Below the pieces are notes generated by a model. The model was not told where the DNA came from, made no database searches, and saw nothing but the letters and a program-made list of their open reading frames with translations. Shown here piece after piece: positions 6,541 through 9,214 of a DNA stretch of 9,214 nt (position 1 is its first letter; the number at the start of each line of letters is the position of its first letter). This DNA is from an uncultured Rivibacter sp. (GTDB taxonomy: Bacteria > Pseudomonadota > Gammaproteobacteria > Burkholderiales > Burkholderiaceae), in assembly GCA_946480925.1 (NCBI GenBank), contig CAMLLU010000118.1, forward strand, positions 1 to 9,214. Reading direction: 5' to 3'. The position numbers were made by a program, and so were the translations under genes.

Positions 6541-8024
6541 GTCGCGCTCCTTTTCGCGCGCAAGACTTGCGCCGCCTCTTCGACGTCGGAAAAGGCGTGT
6601 TTGATCCCTGCGATTTCCTGGTAGTCCTCGTGGCCCTTGCCGGCAACGAGCACCACGTCGTGGTTCGTGGCCTGCGACAGCGCGTATTGGATCGCGGCGC
6701 GGCGGTCTTCGATCACTGTTGCATCGGCAGGCCGTGCAAGACCTGCAACGATGTCCTTCAGGATCGCACCGGGCACCTCGTGGCGCGGGTTGTCGCTGGT
6801 CACCACCACATGGTCGGCCAACCGTTCGGCAATACCGCCCATCAGCGGGCGCTTGGTCGCATCGCGATTGCCCCCGCAGCCGAACACGCACCACAGCGCG
6901 CCGCTGCGCTCCTGCGCAAACGGGCGCAGCGCCAGCAGCGCCTTCTCGAGCGCATCGGGCGTATGCGCGTAGTCCACCACCACGGCGGGTTGTGTGCCAG
7001 CAGAAGCCGGCACCCGCTGCATGCGGCCTGGCACTGGCGTGAGCTTCGTGCAGGCAGCCGCGGCGTCGGCCAACGGCACACCGAGCGACCGCAGCCCGCC
7101 GATGACGGCCAGCAAGTTGCTCACGTTGTAGTCGCCGATCAACTGCGTGCGCACGGAGGCCGTGGCTTCGCCTTCACGCACGTCGAAGGCCAGCCCACCG
7201 TCGCGATAGCCCACGCCCGTGGCACGCAGGCGCGCTTCGGCCTGCGTTGAATAGGTCCAGAGATCGAGCGACCCATTGGCCAGTCGTGTGGCCAGTTCCA
7301 GACCTTGCACATCGTCGACGTTGACCACTGCCGCGCGCAAGCCAGGCCAGCCGAACAGCTGGTCCTTCGCAGCCCAGTAGGCCTCCATCGAGCCGTGGTA
7401 GTCGAGGTGGTCGCGCGTGAAGTTGGTGAACAGGGCCACCGCGATGCGCGTGCCGGCCAGGCGCTGCTCGACGATGCCGATCGACGAGGCTTCGATGGCT
7501 GCTGCCTGCAAGCCCTGGCTGATGAAGCCGCGGAACGCACGCTGCAAGGTCACGGGGTCGGGCGTCGTCAGCCCCGTGTGTTCCACCTGCGGAGGCACCC
7601 CCACGCCCAGCGTGCCCACCACGCCCGCGCCACGGCCGAGGCTCGACAGGGCCTGCGCCACCCACCAGGCGGTCGAAGTCTTGCCGTTGGTGCCGGTGAC
7701 GGCCACCACGTCGAGCGTGTTGCTCGGCTCACCGTAAAAGCCGTGCGCGATGTCGCCGGTGGCGGCCTTGAGGCCGCGCAGCGCGGCGATGCGTTCGTCG
7801 TCGAACGCAAAGGCTTGTGCACCTTCGGCCTCCACGAGGCACGCCACCGCCCCCGCCGCCAGTGCCGGCGCCACGAAGCTGCGCCCGTCGCGCGCGTAAC
7901 CCGGCCATGCGATGAATGCGCTGCCGGCTGCGGCGTGGCGGCTGTCGGTGGTCAAGGCCACGGCACCCCGCTCACGCAGCCAGCGCAGCGCGTCATTCGC
8001 CGATCGCAACTCGAGCAGAGCCAT
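6537..8024 (-). CDS. murE: MurE, UDP-MurNAc-L-Ala-D-Glu:meso-DAP ligase
   Basis: Cytoplasmic ATP-dependent ligase adding the third stem-peptide residue. It has 495 residues, the normal length. The N-terminal domain contains TTDSR (25-29). The central ATPase domain has the P-loop VTGTNGKT (109-116), TTPDP (153-157), EASSIGI (178-184), NFTRDHLDYHGSMEAYWAAK (201-220) and the probable carbamylated Lys220. The C-terminal domain has DYAHTPDALEKAL (351-363), GCGGNRDATKRPLM (382-395), DNPR (411-414) and GKGHEDYQ (462-469). DNPR is the signature for meso-diaminopimelate; lysine-adding MurE enzymes differ there, so peptidoglycan here should be DAP-type. The start codon shares one base with the ftsI stop (TGATG), with GGAGGAG 8 nt upstream. 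The 3' end overlaps murF by 4 nt. Confidence 0.97.
   Translation of the reverse strand: MALLELRSANDALRWLRERGAVALTTDSRHAAAGSAFIAWPGYARDGRSFVAPALAAGAVACLVEAEGAQAFAFDDERIAALRGLKAATGDIAHGFYGEPSNTLDVVAVTGTNGKTSTAWWVAQALSSLGRGAGVVGTLGVGVPPQVEHTGLTTPDPVTLQRAFRGFISQGLQAAAIEASSIGIVEQRLAGTRIAVALFTNFTRDHLDYHGSMEAYWAAKDQLFGWPGLRAAVVNVDDVQGLELATRLANGSLDLWTYSTQAEARLRATGVGYRDGGLAFDVREGEATASVRTQLIGDYNVSNLLAVIGGLRSLGVPLADAAAACTKLTPVPGRMQRVPASAGTQPAVVVDYAHTPDALEKALLALRPFAQERSGALWCVFGCGGNRDATKRPLMGGIAERLADHVVVTSDNPRHEVPGAILKDIVAGLARPADATVIEDRRAAIQYALSQATNHDVVLVAGKGHEDYQEIAGIKHAFSDVEEAAQVLRAKRSAT
6547..6552 (-). promoter_or_regulatory. Shine-Dalgarno that decides the murF start
   Basis: AAGGAG lies 6 nt upstream of the first of three tandem ATG codons (6540, 6537, 6534) and 9 or 12 nt from the others. 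It favours the first, or possibly the second. Confidence 0.65.
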
Positions 8025-9214
8025 CAGAAGCTCTCCTCCACCGCCGGGATCTTGTTGGCCACGATCTGCGGCTTCACGTCGATGTCCGGCGGCACGCTCA
8101 TCATTCGCAGCGTTTGCTGCACGACCTCGCTGAACACCGGCGCGGCCACGTCACCGCCGAAATACTTGCCGGCATTCGGCTCGTCCACCATCACGGCCAC
8201 CACGATACGCGGGTTGGAGATGGGCGCCAGGCCGACGAACCATGAGCGGTATTTCTTGTCGGCGTAGCCCTTGCCTTCCTGCTTGTGCGCGGTGCCGCTC
8301 TTGCCGCCCACCGAATAGCCGATGGTCTGCGCTTTCGGCCCCGTACCGCCAGGGCCCGCGGCCATCTGCAGCATGTGGCGCACGGCACGCGCCGTCTCGG
8401 GCGACACGACGCGCACGCCCGCCGCCGGCTGCGCCTGCTTGGTGATGGTCACCGGCATCACTTCGCCGTCGTGGGCGAACACCGTGTAGGCACGCGCGAG
8501 CTGGAACAGCGAGGCCGACAGGCCGTAGCCGTAGCTCATGGTCGCCTGCTCGATGGGGCGCCAGGTCTTGTAGGGCCGCAGCCGCCCGCTCACGGCACCG
8601 GGGAAGGCGACCTGCGGCCGCTGGCCCAGGCCGATGGCGCTGAACAGCTCCCACATCTCGCGCGGCTGCATCTGCATCGCCATCTTCACGGTGCCGACGT
8701 TGCTCGACTTCTGGATCACCTCTTCCACCGTGAGCAACCCGTGCGGGTGTGCATCGCTGATGGTCGAGCCGGTGATCGTGATGCGGCCGGGTGCGGTGTC
8801 GATGACCGTGCTGGGCTTCACGCGGTTGGTTTCGAGCGCCCAGGCGGCGATGAAGGGCTTCATCGTCGAGCCGGGCTCGAAGGTGTCGGTCAGCGCGCGG
8901 TTGCGCAACTGCGCGCCGTTGAGGTTCTGCCGGTCGGCCGGCGAATAGCTCGGGTAGTTGGCCAGCGCCAGCACTTCGCCGGTCTGCACGTCGAGCACCA
9001 CCACCGAGCCGGCCTTGGCCTTGTGCTCGGCCACCGCGTCACGGATGCGCTGGTAGGCGAAGAACTGCACCTTCGAGTCGATGGACAGCTCGATGTCGCG
9101 GCCGTCGGCCGGCTGCACGCTGTCACCGATGTCTTCGACCACGCGCCCCAGGCGGTCCTTGATGACGCGGCGCGTGCCGTCGCGGCCGGCCAGCTGCGCC
9201 TGGAACGCAAGCTC
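8024..9214 (-). CDS. ftsI: FtsI (PBP3), septal transpeptidase, 3' part
   Basis: Class B penicillin-binding protein that cross-links septal peptidoglycan and partners FtsW. The last 396 residues are in the window. By comparison with E. coli FtsI (588 residues, active Ser307), roughly 190 N-terminal residues, including the membrane anchor, lie beyond the right edge. In the visible part (numbered from the edge) are the end of the pedestal domain (RRVIKDRLGRVVED, 15-28), the active-site motif FEPGSTMKPF (112-121, Ser116), the second motif SSN (170-172), SYGYGLSASLFQLA (227-240) and the third motif GGKSGT (303-308). The third motif is KSGT, not the KTGT of E. coli; both occur in active class B PBPs. 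The reading frame is intact to the stop, which overlaps murE by one base. Its place before murE is standard for dcw clusters. Confidence 0.96.
   Translation of the reverse strand, partial: ELAFQAQLAGRDGTRRVIKDRLGRVVEDIGDSVQPADGRDIELSIDSKVQFFAYQRIRDAVAEHKAKAGSVVVLDVQTGEVLALANYPSYSPADRQNLNGAQLRNRALTDTFEPGSTMKPFIAAWALETNRVKPSTVIDTAPGRITITGSTISDAHPHGLLTVEEVIQKSSNVGTVKMAMQMQPREMWELFSAIGLGQRPQVAFPGAVSGRLRPYKTWRPIEQATMSYGYGLSASLFQLARAYTVFAHDGEVMPVTITKQAQPAAGVRVVSPETARAVRHMLQMAAGPGGTGPKAQTIGYSVGGKSGTAHKQEGKGYADKKYRSWFVGLAPISNPRIVVAVMVDEPNAGKYFGGDVAAPVFSEVVQQTLRMMSVPPDIDVKPQIVANKIPAVEESF
8033..8039 (-). promoter_or_regulatory. Shine-Dalgarno of murE
   Basis: GGAGGAG lies 8 nt upstream of the murE ATG at 8024, inside the last codons of ftsI. 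It fixes the TGATG stop/start junction. Confidence 0.65.

Noticed and set aside
5377..6624. Long plus-strand open frames (415 and 362 residues) opposite murF
   Set aside because: These are antisense shadows of an intact murF. The compositions are biased (Arg/His or Ala/Ser/Pro) and there are no domain motifs.
6541..6894. Upstream extension of murF to a 585-residue protein
   Set aside because: The extra N-terminal residues are an out-of-frame reading of murE, Arg-rich and without homology. The ATGA overlap and AAGGAG fix the start at 6540.
8303..8314. KSGT in place of KTGT in FtsI as a possible resistance change
   Set aside because: KSGT is a normal variant of the third penicillin-binding motif. 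The sequence gives no reason to link it to altered beta-lactam binding.

Overview
The window is a high-GC segment of a division and cell-wall (dcw) cluster. All recognisable genes lie on the minus strand. In transcription order, from high to low coordinate, they are ftsI (3' part), murE, murF, mraY, murD, ftsW and murG (5' part), which is the canonical dcw order. MurE carries the DNPR motif of meso-diaminopimelate-adding enzymes, so the organism has Gram-negative-type peptidoglycan. The high GC content, the protein sequences and the repeat type found between ftsW and murG suggest a betaproteobacterium of the order Burkholderiales, probably Comamonadaceae or a close relative. That placement rests on recall of family sequences, not on a search.

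Region by region: 8024-9214 encodes the transpeptidase half of FtsI (PBP3). 6537-8024, 5137-6540 and 2105-3955 encode the ligases MurE, MurF and MurD. 3966-5147 encodes MraY, which makes lipid I. 801-2108 encodes the FtsW glycosyltransferase. 290-800 is a repeat-filled gap. 1-289 encodes the first 96 residues of MurG, which makes lipid II. From ftsI to ftsW the genes are packed like one translationally coupled operon, with overlaps of 1, 4, 11 and 4 nt and one gap of 10 nt. Together they build the UDP-MurNAc-pentapeptide, load it on undecaprenyl phosphate, complete lipid II, and polymerise and cross-link it at the septum. No promoter or rho-independent terminator is convincing within the window.

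The unusual parts are these. (1) The ftsW-murG junction is split by a 511-nt gap. It holds two 76-nt palindromic repeats in opposite orientation, 65/76 identical without indels, in which all four differences inside the main hairpin are two compensated base-pair changes. (2) A 172-codon frame crosses the whole gap, with an ATGA overlap to ftsW at one end and to murG at the other. (3) The gap is bounded by 11-nt near-identical direct repeats, as if something was inserted into an ancestral ftsW-murG overlap. (4) Codon use in ftsW changes abruptly near residue 265: phenylalanine is TTC 18/18 before that point and TTT 8/11 after it. (5) MurD carries an acidic, Ala/Pro/Val/Thr-rich insertion of about 110 residues just before its conserved LELSSFQL motif. 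Everything else looks like an ordinary dcw cluster.
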